Below, piece after piece: positions 1 through 7,598 of a stretch of DNA of 42,558 nucleotides (position 1 is its first letter; the number at the start of each line of letters is the position of its first letter). The DNA is taken from contig CAMVJU010000011.1 of assembly GCA_947167935.1 (NCBI GenBank), positions 1-42,558 of the forward strand, written 5' to 3'. The position numbers and the translations under genes were made by a program. Origin of the DNA: an uncultured Prevotellaceae bacterium. GTDB lineage: Bacteria > Bacteroidota > Bacteroidia > Bacteroidales > Bacteroidaceae. The notes beneath the pieces were generated by a model. It had not been told where the DNA came from. It did no database searches and saw only the letters and a program-made list of their open reading frames with translations.

Positions 1-2
1 AG

Positions 3-485
3 ATATTCTTGGAGTCAGACCTCTTCAACCAGGGCTTCCGTCCTGCCATCAACGTAGGTATCTCCGTGAGCCGTGTAGGTGGCTCGGCACAGATTAAGTC
101 GATGAAGAAGGTGGCTGGTACGCTGAAGATCGACCAAGCACAGTATCGTGAGCTCGAGGCCTTCTCGAAGTTCTCGAGTGATATGGATGCTGTGACGGCT
201 ATGACGCTCGACCGCGGCCGTAAGAACAACCAGCTGCTCATCCAGCCACAGTACAGCCCGATGCCCGTTGGCGAGCAGGTGGCCATCCTCTATTGCGGTG
301 TGCACGGATTGATGCGCGAGGTGCCCATCGACAAGGTGCGTGAGTGTCAGAATCAGTTCCTCGACAAGCTGCGCAACACGGCACCTGAGGTCATCGAGAC
401 GCTGGGCGCCGGCAAGATTGACGACGAGACGACCGGCAAGATTGAGGCCGTCATGGCTGACATCGCCGCCACGTATAAAGCCTAA
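3..485 (+). CDS. atpA: ATP synthase F1 subunit alpha, C-terminal part (5' end outside window)
   Basis: This is the C-terminal third of the catalytic-core alpha subunit of the F1Fo ATP synthase, which alternates with beta in the F1 head on the cytoplasmic face of the inner membrane. The open frame runs in from the window edge. The TTG at 9 is an internal codon, because codons upstream of it (Ile-Phe) continue the family sequence IFLESDLFNQGFRPAINVG. The motif SVSRVGGSAQ and the following helical C-terminal domain are diagnostic of atpA. The stop (483-485) is 6 nt before atpG, the usual atpA-atpG order at the end of Bacteroidota atp operons. About 160 residues are visible of roughly 525 expected. 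The identification is secure. Confidence 0.96.
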   Translation: MFLESDLFNQGFRPAINVGISVSRVGGSAQIKSMKKVAGTLKIDQAQYRELEAFSKFSSDMDAVTAMTLDRGRKNNQLLIQPQYSPMPVGEQVAILYCGVHGLMREVPIDKVRECQNQFLDKLRNTAPEVIETLGAGKIDDETTGKIEAVMADIAATYKA

Positions 486-491
486 TAGCTT

Positions 492-1469
492 ATGCCATCA
501 TTAAAGGAAATCAAAGGCCGCATTGCCTCGGTTAACTCGACGCGCAAGATTACCTCTGCCATGAAGATGGTGGCGTCGTCGAAGCTGCACCATGCTCAGG
601 TGGCTATCCAGAACATGCTGCCCTACGAGACGCTGCTGGAGCACATCCTGAAGAGCTTCCTCGCTGCCGAGGCAGAGGCACAGTCGATCTACGACCAGGA
701 GCGGCCCGTCAAGCGTGCTGCCCTGGTGGTCATTTCCAGCAACTCGTCGCTCTGCGGCGGCTTCAATGCCAACGTTATCAAGATGATGCAGCAGACGGTG
801 AACGCCTACGTCGAGAAGCTTGGCGCTGACAACGTGGAGGTTTATCCCATCGGCCGCAAGGTGACGGAGAAAGCCACAAAGCTGGGTTACAACGTGAAGA
901 CCATCGACGAAGCCTCCAATATGGTTGATCATCCCAGCGTGGCGCCTTGCATCGATCTGGCTATGACTCTTGGCAAACGCTTTGAGAAAGGCGAGATTGA
1001 CAAGGTGGAGCTGATCTACCATCACTTCAAGAGTGCCGGTTCGCAGATTCTTACCCGTAAGACCTTCCTGCCCATCGACATCGAGACAGAGCTGGAGCGT
1101 GACCATGAGCGTGACCTCACCACCAATGTCGTGACGAAAAAGGCGCAGGACTATCTCAAGAAGAGAGGAGAGAGGAAAGAGGAAAAAGATGAGGAAGAGA
1201 CGAAGCCGTTGAACGACAACTTCATCGTGGAGCCCGACATGGACTCTGTGCTGGCGCTGCTCATTCCTAAGCTGGCCCATCTGATGCTCTATACCGCCCT
1301 GCTCGACAGCGTCGCCTCGGAACATGCCGCCCGCATGGTGGCCATGCAGACCGCTACCGATAATGCCGATGAGCTGCTGCGTCAGCTAAACCTGCAATAC
1401 AACAAAAGCCGCCAGCAGGCTATCACCAGCGAGCTGCTCGATATCGTAGGAGGCTCCGTCAACAACTAA
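492..1469 (+). CDS. atpG: ATP synthase F1 subunit gamma
   Basis: Gamma is the rotating central stalk of the ATP synthase. The N-terminal coiled-coil helix (SLKEIKGRIASVNSTRKITSAM) and the matching C-terminal helix (HAARMVAMQTATDNADELL) are both present and intact. At 325 residues the protein is longer than the usual 285-295. The excess sits at about residues 215-245, as a Lys/Arg/Glu-rich stretch (GERKEEKDEEETK) encoded by an almost pure purine tract at 1161-1202 that reads as six 7-nt units. Bacteroidota gamma subunits commonly carry a charged insertion here, but this one looks enlarged by a tandem repeat. It follows atpA by 6 nt and precedes an alpha-galactosidase gene by 9 nt. Confidence 0.96.
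   Translation: MPSLKEIKGRIASVNSTRKITSAMKMVASSKLHHAQVAIQNMLPYETLLEHILKSFLAAEAEAQSIYDQERPVKRAALVVISSNSSLCGGFNANVIKMMQQTVNAYVEKLGADNVEVYPIGRKVTEKATKLGYNVKTIDEASNMVDHPSVAPCIDLAMTLGKRFEKGEIDKVELIYHHFKSAGSQILTRKTFLPIDIETELERDHERDLTTNVVTKKAQDYLKKRGERKEEKDEEETKPLNDNFIVEPDMDSVLALLIPKLAHLMLYTALLDSVASEHAARMVAMQTATDNADELLRQLNLQYNKSRQQAITSELLDIVGGSVNN
1161..1202 (+). repeat. Period-7 purine repeat inside atpG
   Basis: Six consecutive 7-nt units (AAGAGAG, GAGAGAG, GAAAGAG, GAAAAAG, ATGAGGA, AGAGACG) make 42 nt, exactly 14 codons. They encode the charged insertion of the gamma subunit. The period matches the other heptad tracts in the window. Confidence 0.55.
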
Positions 1470-1478
1470 TGAACAATT

Positions 1479-3209
1479 ATGATTAGGAATACTCTTCTTG
1501 CGGCAGCCTTTATGACTGCCGCTTTTGTATATGCTCAGAACGGTCCGACGATGGGCTGGAGCTCGTGGAACACCTACGGCGTGAACATTAACGAGACGCT
1601 CATCAAGAACCAGGCCGCCGCTATGGTAAGCAAGGGCCTGCGCAGCGTGGGCTTCGACCACATCAACATTGACGACGGCTACTTTGGCGGGCGTGACGCT
1701 ACCGACGGGCACCTGCTCATCCATCCCACGCGCTTTCCCAATGGACTGAAACCTGTAGTTGACTATATCCACTCGAAGGGTTTGAAGGCAGGCATCTACA
1801 GTGATGCTGGACGTAATACCTGTGGCAGTATGTTCAGTGGCGATGCCACTGGCAAGGGAGTAGGCCTCTACGAGCATGACCAGCAGGACTGTGACTATTT
1901 CTTCAAGGATTGTGGCTTCGACTTTATCAAGGTCGATTTTTGCGGCGGTTCCTACTATCACAATGAAGACCACCTCGTTCTCGACGAGCAGGAACGCTAC
2001 ACCGCCATCGCCCAGGCCATCAAGAACACAGGCCGTACTGATGTGCGTATGAACGCCTGTCGCTGGGCCTATCCTGGCACGTGGATTGACGACGCAGCCT
2101 TCTCATGGCGTACCACGGGAGATATCAACGCCAGCTGGGAATCGGTGAGGGACATTATCGCCGAGAATCTCTACCTGTCGGCCTATTGTAGCGAGGGCCA
2201 CTATAACGATATGGACATGCTCGAGGTAGGACGCTCGCTCACCACAGAGGAAGACAAGACGCACTTTGGCATGTGGTGCATCATGAACTCGCCGCTGCTC
2301 ATCGGCTGTGACCTCACCAACATCAAGCAGACCACGCTCAACCTACTGCGTAACAAAGAGCTCATCGCCCTCAATCAGGACGCCCTCTATCAGCAGGCCT
2401 ACGTCGTGAAGTATGTCAATGGATGCTACATTCTCGTGAAAGACATAGAGAAGCTGTTTGGCACGAAGCGAGCCTTCGCCGTCTACAATCCCAACGACGC
2501 TGCCAAGACTGTGCAGGTCAGTTTTACTGACTTGGATTTAGCTGGTGTAGTGAAGCTGCGTGACATTTTTCAGAGGAAAGACCTCGGCGAATTCACCGAT
2601 GTTTACTCAGTAGACATACCTGCTCACGGCACACGCATCTATGTGGCTGAAGCTGAGACACGTATGGAGCGTACCCGCTATGAGGCAGAGACAGGCTATA
2701 ACAGCGTCTATCAGGAAATCAAAAACAATCAGCAGGAAAAGACAGGCTCCTACTCAGCGTCCAGCAACTGCTCTGGCGGCTACAAGGCTGGCTGGTTAGG
2801 AGGCAGAGATGCAAACGACCTGCAATGGCGCAATGTCTACAGCTTCACTGGTGGCGAGTACAAGCTCACCATTGGCTATCTTTGTGGCGAGAATCGTAAC
2901 ATCACCGTCAGCGTCAACGGACAGAAGGTGAAGACCATTAGCTGCAACAGCGGTGGATATGACAGGGTAGGGAAGAAACAACTGGATATACAGCTGAACG
3001 AGGGCATGAATACCATTCGCCTCTCTAATCCCTCCAACTGGATGCCCGACATTGACTACATTGAGCTGTCCTGCACCATGCCTTTAGCCATTGATGATGT
3101 AAAGAGACAGCCTGCATCAGATGATGTTCTTTACGACCTTCAGGGACGCAGGTCAACAACCACGTCCCACGGACTTTATATCAAAAACGGTAAAGTCATC
3201 GGACAATGA
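1479..3209 (+). CDS. Secreted GH27 alpha-galactosidase with C-terminal CBM35/6-like module
   Basis: Hydrolyses terminal alpha-1,6-linked D-galactose from galactomannan or raffinose-type oligosaccharides, in the periplasm or outside the cell. Residues 1-19 are a signal peptide (ending VYAQ). The GH27 barrel spans about 21-390 and starts with the family signature NGPTMGWSSWNTYG. The nucleophile Asp is in KVDFCGG (about residue 153) and the acid/base Asp in YNDMDMLEVG (about 244-246). A beta-sandwich of CBM35/CBM6 type follows at about 393-515 (starts RYEAETGYNS, ends PDIDYIEL). The last about 35 residues are the Prevotella-type tail YDLQGRR...GLYIKNGK. The ATG is 9 nt after the atpG stop and no promoter is visible between them, so transcription from the atp operon is likely unless a promoter lies inside atpG. 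No SusC/SusD pair is nearby. Confidence 0.93.
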   Translation: MIRNTLLAAAFMTAAFVYAQNGPTMGWSSWNTYGVNINETLIKNQAAAMVSKGLRSVGFDHINIDDGYFGGRDATDGHLLIHPTRFPNGLKPVVDYIHSKGLKAGIYSDAGRNTCGSMFSGDATGKGVGLYEHDQQDCDYFFKDCGFDFIKVDFCGGSYYHNEDHLVLDEQERYTAIAQAIKNTGRTDVRMNACRWAYPGTWIDDAAFSWRTTGDINASWESVRDIIAENLYLSAYCSEGHYNDMDMLEVGRSLTTEEDKTHFGMWCIMNSPLLIGCDLTNIKQTTLNLLRNKELIALNQDALYQQAYVVKYVNGCYILVKDIEKLFGTKRAFAVYNPNDAAKTVQVSFTDLDLAGVVKLRDIFQRKDLGEFTDVYSVDIPAHGTRIYVAEAETRMERTRYEAETGYNSVYQEIKNNQQEKTGSYSASSNCSGGYKAGWLGGRDANDLQWRNVYSFTGGEYKLTIGYLCGENRNITVSVNGQKVKTISCNSGGYDRVGKKQLDIQLNEGMNTIRLSNPSNWMPDIDYIELSCTMPLAIDDVKRQPASDDVLYDLQGRRSTTTSHGLYIKNGKVIGQ

Positions 3210-3228
3210 GCCATTAGGCCACAAAAAA

Positions 3229-3260
3229 AATCCGCAAACTCCATCAGGGGCTTGCGGATT
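3229..3260. terminator. Bidirectional terminator between convergent genes
   Basis: A perfect 9-bp stem AATCCGCAA (3229-3237) / TTGCGGATT (3252-3260) has a 14-nt loop. It is preceded by a run of A and followed by CTTTATG. It lies between the convergent GH27 and dehydrogenase genes and can serve both strands. Confidence 0.8.
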
Positions 3261-3275
3261 CTTTATGTTGATTTC

Positions 3276-4295
3276 TTAGAATTCCACCAGGATGCGGAAT
3301 ACCTTTCCTGGATTCTGGCTCCACCAGCGCATGATGTCAAGGGCCTCTTCGGGTTTGACAACGCGGGTGATGAGAGCATCGGTAGGACAGTTGCCACGCT
3401 CCATATAGCGGATGACGGCGCGGAAATCCTGCGGCATAGCGTTGCGTGAACCACGAATGTCCAGCTCTTTCTGCACGAAAAACTTCGTCTGCAGCGACAC
3501 CTCGCTCTTGGCATAGCCAATGCAGGCCACACGACCTGTAAAGGCCACCTCGTTGATGGCCATCTGATACGTGGGCACACTGCCAACGGCCTCGATGACT
3601 ACGTCAGGGCCAAAGCCACCGGTGAGGGCCTGCAGCTGCTCATGAGCGTTGGACTGTAGGGTGTTGACAGCATAGGCTGCACCCATCTTCTTGGCTAAGG
3701 CCAGCTTCTCGTCGTCAATGTCAGCAGCGATGACGGTAGCACCACGGAGTGCAGAGCGCACGATGGCCCCCATACCCACCATGCCGCAACCAATAACCAT
3801 CACGACATCACTGTCGGTGACCTGTGCGCGGCTAACGGCATGGAATCCCACGCTCATCGGCTCGATGAGGGCACTGTCGCGTGCTGACAAACTGCCAGCG
3901 GGAATAATCTTCTGCCAAGGTAGGACAATGAACTCGCGCATGGCGCCATTGCGTTGCACACCCAGTGTTTCATTATGTTCGCATGCATTAACGCGATTGT
4001 TGCGACAGGATGCACAGTTACCACAGTTAGTGTAGGGATTGACGGTGACCACCATGTCTGTCTTCAGTTCCTCGGGCACGCCTTCGCCTACGGCCTCGAT
4101 GGTTGCCCCAACCTCGTGGCCAGGGATGACGGGATTCAGGGCCATGCCGTTACGGCCCATAAAGGTGTTGATGTCAGAGCCGCAGAAACCCACGTAGCGC
4201 AGGCGTAGCAGTACCTCGCCATAACCGGGCGCCTGGGGCTTCTCCAGTTCAATGATGTTCAGCTCTTGGCTGTGTGTGATTTGAATTGCTTTCAT
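3276..4295 (-). CDS. Zinc-dependent medium-chain dehydrogenase, L-galactonate 5-dehydrogenase-like
   Basis: NAD(P)-dependent oxidation of a polyol or sugar acid in the cytoplasm. Catalytic-zinc ligands are Cys38 (GFCGSD), His60-Glu61 (PGHEVG) and Glu145 (LIEP). The structural-zinc cysteines are 91, 94, 97 and 105 (CxxCxxCx7C). The Rossmann motif GCGMVG is at about 169-174. The C-terminal segment GSRNAMPQDF closely resembles the equivalent region of E. coli YjjN/LgoD (L-galactonate 5-dehydrogenase) as I recall it, which suggests a hexonate substrate; threonine or sorbitol dehydrogenase-type activity is the alternative. The ATG directly follows the stop codon of the FucP-like permease (TAAATG), so the two are cotranscribed, with the amidohydrolase upstream. 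Substrate is inferred from context; the enzyme class is secure. Confidence 0.88.
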   Translation of the reverse strand: MKAIQITHSQELNIIELEKPQAPGYGEVLLRLRYVGFCGSDINTFMGRNGMALNPVIPGHEVGATIEAVGEGVPEELKTDMVVTVNPYTNCGNCASCRNNRVNACEHNETLGVQRNGAMREFIVLPWQKIIPAGSLSARDSALIEPMSVGFHAVSRAQVTDSDVVMVIGCGMVGMGAIVRSALRGATVIAADIDDEKLALAKKMGAAYAVNTLQSNAHEQLQALTGGFGPDVVIEAVGSVPTYQMAINEVAFTGRVACIGYAKSEVSLQTKFFVQKELDIRGSRNAMPQDFRAVIRYMERGNCPTDALITRVVKPEEALDIMRWWSQNPGKVFRILVEF

Positions 4296-5624
4296 TTATT
4301 TTGTTGTTTGTAAACGATACGTCCTAAAGCCATACATGAAGATGACGAAGAAGCAGATCAGCGGCAGGATGAAAGAGAAGTTGACGGCCGGCATACCCAT
4401 GATGGTCTGCTGGTCAATGATTGCACCCTGCAACGGCGGCAGGATGGCGCCTCCAACGATAGACATCACGAGGAAGGCTGCGCCGAGATTGGTGTCAGGC
4501 GCCTCCACATTCTCAAGTGCAATGCCGTAGATGCTGGGGAACATGATAGACATAAACAGGCTGATGAGCACCAGCGAGTAAAGGCCGAACATGCCGTCGA
4601 TGAAGATGGCGCCCATCGTGCATACCGATGCTCCCACAGCGAAGATGGCAAGGAGCGGGCGCGAATTAACGTACTTCATGATATAGGTACCCACGAAACG
4701 TCCCGTGAGATTCAGCGACATAGCCGCGATGTTGAACATCTGTGCCTTGGCCCATGAGATGCCCAGGCGCTCAGCATACTGAATAATAAAAGTCCAACAC
4801 ATGATCTGGGCACCTACGTAGAAGAACTGTGACGTGACGCCGAAGCGGTAGTTGTGGTTGTGCCACAGATTCGACAGCGTCTCCTTGACAGGACGTCGTA
4901 CACCCAGGGCTTTCAGCTCCTCGCTTTCCGTCTTCGGCATTTTCTTAAACAGGAAAATGGCAAATACTACGAGCACAATCAGTCCGATGACGATGTAAGG
5001 AGTGCGGATGGCCGCAAGGTCGTGCACACGGATGTCGGCTTTCTCAGCTACACTCTTTGCAGCGAAAGTAAGCTCGCCTGCAATGTCGCGCTCATCGGAA
5101 CGCAAGTTAGGCAACACGATGAGTGAGGCTACAGCCATGCCTGTGAGTGAGCCTACAGGATTGAAGGCCTGCGCCATGTTCAGTCGGCGGGTGCTGTTCT
5201 TCTTCTCTCCCAACGACAAGACAAACGGGTTGGCTGTGGTCTCGAGGAATGCCAGACCGAAGGTGAGAATATACAAGGCAAAGCAGAAGAACATGAAGCT
5301 CTGCTGCTGTGCAGCCGGCATGGCCAGGAGAGCACCCGCTGCATAGAGCGCCAATCCGATGAGGATACCACTCTTGTAGCTATATTTGCGGATAAACAAC
5401 GCAGCAGGGATAGCCATCGTGGCATAGCCACCATAGAAGGCAAACTGAATGAGCGATGCCTTGAAATTGCTCAACTCCATCACGGTGCGGAAGGCAGCCA
5501 CCATGGGGTTAGTGAAATCGTTGGCGAAACCCCACAAGGCAAACAGCGACGTCACAAGGATAAACGTCACAAGGTATTTCTTTGGAATCAGCTTCCCTTT
5601 TTCGTTTTTCTCTTCGGTACTCAT
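4296..5624 (-). CDS. fucP: MFS sugar permease, FucP family (L-fucose/L-galactose:H+ symporter type)
   Basis: A 442-residue, 12-TM inner membrane sugar:proton symporter. It matches FucP in several places: FALWGFANDFTNP in TM1 (the Asp corresponds to the proton-coupling Asp46 region of E. coli FucP), LETTANPFV in TM4 (equivalent of Glu135), NMAQAFNPVGS, and YVGAQIMCWTFIIQYA in TM7. The N-terminus is short and charged (MSTEEKNEKGK). The family also transports glucose/galactose (GluP) and other sugars, so the substrate is not certain. Placement between an amidohydrolase resembling fuconolactonases and a hexonate-type dehydrogenase favours a 6-deoxy- or L-hexose. The upstream gene ends 61 nt before this start and the dehydrogenase begins right after its stop. 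Confidence 0.85.
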   Translation of the reverse strand: MSTEEKNEKGKLIPKKYLVTFILVTSLFALWGFANDFTNPMVAAFRTVMELSNFKASLIQFAFYGGYATMAIPAALFIRKYSYKSGILIGLALYAAGALLAMPAAQQQSFMFFCFALYILTFGLAFLETTANPFVLSLGEKKNSTRRLNMAQAFNPVGSLTGMAVASLIVLPNLRSDERDIAGELTFAAKSVAEKADIRVHDLAAIRTPYIVIGLIVLVVFAIFLFKKMPKTESEELKALGVRRPVKETLSNLWHNHNYRFGVTSQFFYVGAQIMCWTFIIQYAERLGISWAKAQMFNIAAMSLNLTGRFVGTYIMKYVNSRPLLAIFAVGASVCTMGAIFIDGMFGLYSLVLISLFMSIMFPSIYGIALENVEAPDTNLGAAFLVMSIVGGAILPPLQGAIIDQQTIMGMPAVNFSFILPLICFFVIFMYGFRTYRLQTTK

Positions 5625-5685
5625 ATTAAATCTTATATTCGTGTTTTAAAGTAATTCAGCTTCGCTTTCTGAGGAGGGGTTTATT

Positions 5686-6636
5686 TTACTCTGACATATT
5701 TTTAATGTACGGCAGCTCGGGCAAGTTCTTAAAACCATAGAAACGCTGGGCGTTGCCGCCGAGGAACAATGCCTTCTGTTCGTCGCTGAGCTCAGGACTC
5801 TTGCTCACAAAGTCATAGCTCATGCGATAAGTGATGGCGGTGATGGTGCGCGGATAGTCGCTGCCCCACATCAACCTGTCCCAGCCCACCCAATCGGCGG
5901 CCTGCCGGATGCTTCGGATGGCAGTGGGGTAGGGGTAGAACTCGCTGTTATAGAGCCAAGTAATGCCTCCGCTCTCTACCATTACATTATTGCCAAGCAG
6001 CGCCAGCTTTACTTGTTGCTCGAAGCTCTGAGTCGTCACCATGCCGAAGTGGCCGATGGCAATACGAAGCTTGGGACATTCCTGAATGACCTCGCCCATC
6101 TCTGCTATCTGCTGCTCATCATCGCCGAGGCACATCGACAGCACCATATCGTTCTTTTCCAACAACTTGAACAGTTCCATCATACGTGGCGCATTCAGGT
6201 GCAGTGTCTCAAAGTGGTCTTCTTCTGGCGAAGTGGGCACGCTGAACAGCCGATGGCCAGGAATGGCAAGGCCCTTCAACGGACTGTCAATCACGGCCCG
6301 AGTACCAGCCAGAAAGTCGTTGCCGTAGCGGAATTCTGTCATACCCATGCAGAAGAAACGGTCAGGATATTGCTGCTGCACCTTCGTGAGGTACTCGTTC
6401 TGGTTGCCGTCGATAATTTCCTGCACCACCACGGCGGCACCCACCTGTGCGTAATTCATGTTAGACAGGAACACCTCAGCCGAGTTCACACCGTCAATCA
6501 TAAACGGTGGCAACATCTGTACCTCCTCCTCGAGGAAAATGCTTCGTCCGTTTTTCAGCGTCAGGATGCGTTTGCCGTCAACCCATGTGTCCTGTTTCAG
6601 CCACAGGTGCGAGTGTGCGTCGATGATTGTCATCAT
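5686..6636 (-). CDS. Amidohydrolase-2 family hydrolase, probable sugar lactonase
   Basis: A TIM-barrel metal-dependent hydrolase of about 316 residues. The HxH metal motif is at the N-terminus (IIDAHSHLW), a conserved His is in IAIGHFGM, and the C-terminal Asp is in LMWGSDYPRT. This layout fits the amidohydrolase-2 group containing L-fucono-1,5-lactonase and 2-pyrone-4,6-dicarboxylate lactonase. The frame stays open for 40 more codons upstream, but those codons overlap a TAATTTTG promoter element (6676-6669), so I start at the ATGATG at 6636/6633. It is the first gene of the three-gene set with the permease and dehydrogenase. Opening a fucono- or galactonolactone would fit that set. The sugar dehydrogenase that would make the lactone is not in the window. 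Confidence 0.82.
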   Translation of the reverse strand: MMTIIDAHSHLWLKQDTWVDGKRILTLKNGRSIFLEEEVQMLPPFMIDGVNSAEVFLSNMNYAQVGAAVVVQEIIDGNQNEYLTKVQQQYPDRFFCMGMTEFRYGNDFLAGTRAVIDSPLKGLAIPGHRLFSVPTSPEEDHFETLHLNAPRMMELFKLLEKNDMVLSMCLGDDEQQIAEMGEVIQECPKLRIAIGHFGMVTTQSFEQQVKLALLGNNVMVESGGITWLYNSEFYPYPTAIRSIRQAADWVGWDRLMWGSDYPRTITAITYRMSYDFVSKSPELSDEQKALFLGGNAQRFYGFKNLPELPYIKNMSE

Positions 6637-6668
6637 AATGTAGTTGTTTGTCGTTGGAATAACGTGTG

Positions 6669-6676
6669 CAAAATTA
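6669..6676 (-). promoter_or_regulatory. -7 box TAATTTTG for the amidohydrolase operon
   Basis: TAATTTTGC on the minus strand matches the Bacteroidota -7 consensus TAnnTTTG and lies about 33 nt before the chosen start. No clear -33 TTTG was found at the expected distance. Confidence 0.6.
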
Positions 6677-6718
6677 CAATATTTTTCTGAAATTATATGA
6701 CATATTAGAAAATATTTG

Positions 6719-6726
6719 TATCTTTG
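6719..6726 (+). promoter_or_regulatory. -7 box TATCTTTG for the outer membrane protein gene
   Basis: TATCTTTGCAG matches the Bacteroidota -7 consensus, 34 nt upstream of the ATG at 6761. It is divergent from the amidohydrolase promoter in the same 125-nt spacer. A -33 element is not obvious. Confidence 0.65.
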
Positions 6727-6760
6727 CAGCCGAATGTGAACTTTAAAAACGAACAAAACT

Positions 6761-7564
6761 ATGAAAAGAACCTGTAAGGCATTACTCCTTGGCCTGTGTC
6801 TGACAGCTATCTCGTTGTCTGCTCAAGCACAAGGCACGAATTTCCCTTTTGTTAAACAGTTTGAGTATGGTTATTTCAACCATCTTGGCATCGGAGCCTC
6901 TTTGGGACTCGACGGTATAGGCTTTGATCTGGCCGCACCAGTAGGTAATCACTTCGGCTTGCGAACAGGTATCTCGTTTATGCCTAAATTCAGTTATGAA
7001 GACAACTTCGACCTCCACGAAAGCGATCCGGACATCACGGATAATGTGGATGCGAAAATCACACTGAATGTATTCGACTTCAAGCTACTGGCCGATATCT
7101 ATCCCTCGAAGAGGGGCTCTTTCCACTTTACCGTCGGTGCCTTCATCGGCAGTGATAAGTTTGCGAAGGCCACCAATACCTCGATGTTCATCAAAGATCC
7201 TGCCAAATATGGCAAGATTGGTTTGATACTGGGCGATTATCGCGTAACGACAGACAAAGACGGCTATGCCCACGGCGACGCTGTGGTGAACAGCTTTAAG
7301 CCTTATCTCGGCTTTGGTTTCGGACGTGCCGTGCCTAAAAAACATGTAGGTTTCTCGTTTGACTTCGGTCTGAAATTCTGGGGCAAGCCTGCATTGGGAG
7401 TCGCCGAGACCCTTGACGACTGGGGAAAAACCTATTACCATAAGTTCAAGTCCTCTGAATTGGACGACAAGGATGACGAAGACGTGAAAGACGGCCTGGA
7501 GATTGCTGAGAAGGTGTTTGTCTTCCCCGTCATCACCTTCCGCCTCAGCGGTAGAATCTTATAA
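6761..7564 (+). CDS. Outer membrane beta-barrel protein of unknown function
   Basis: A 267-residue protein with a clear signal peptide (about residues 1-23, ending SAQAQ). Alternating hydrophobic/polar strands with many Gly and aromatic residues follow (GIGASLGLDGIGFDLAAPVG, FGLRTGISFMPKF, YLGFGFGRAVPKKHVGFSF). The last residue group FPVITFRLSGRIL ends in an aromatic/hydrophobic strand, as outer membrane barrels do. The size suggests an 8-10 strand barrel resembling the OmpA/porin-like families of Bacteroidota. Substrate or role cannot be told from sequence. It has its own promoter and is followed 34 nt later by a lipoprotein gene on the same strand; the two could form one outer-membrane unit, but that is inference. 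Confidence 0.75.
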   Translation: MKRTCKALLLGLCLTAISLSAQAQGTNFPFVKQFEYGYFNHLGIGASLGLDGIGFDLAAPVGNHFGLRTGISFMPKFSYEDNFDLHESDPDITDNVDAKITLNVFDFKLLADIYPSKRGSFHFTVGAFIGSDKFAKATNTSMFIKDPAKYGKIGLILGDYRVTTDKDGYAHGDAVVNSFKPYLGFGFGRAVPKKHVGFSFDFGLKFWGKPALGVAETLDDWGKTYYHKFKSSELDDKDDEDVKDGLEIAEKVFVFPVITFRLSGRIL

Positions 7565-7598
7565 GAACAACAGTATAAAAGAACAAAAATATCAAACA

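Noticed and set aside
6637..6756. 40-residue N-terminal extension of the amidohydrolase
   Set aside because: It overlaps the divergent promoter region including a TAATTTTG box and has no family similarity; the HxH motif is normally near the N-terminus.
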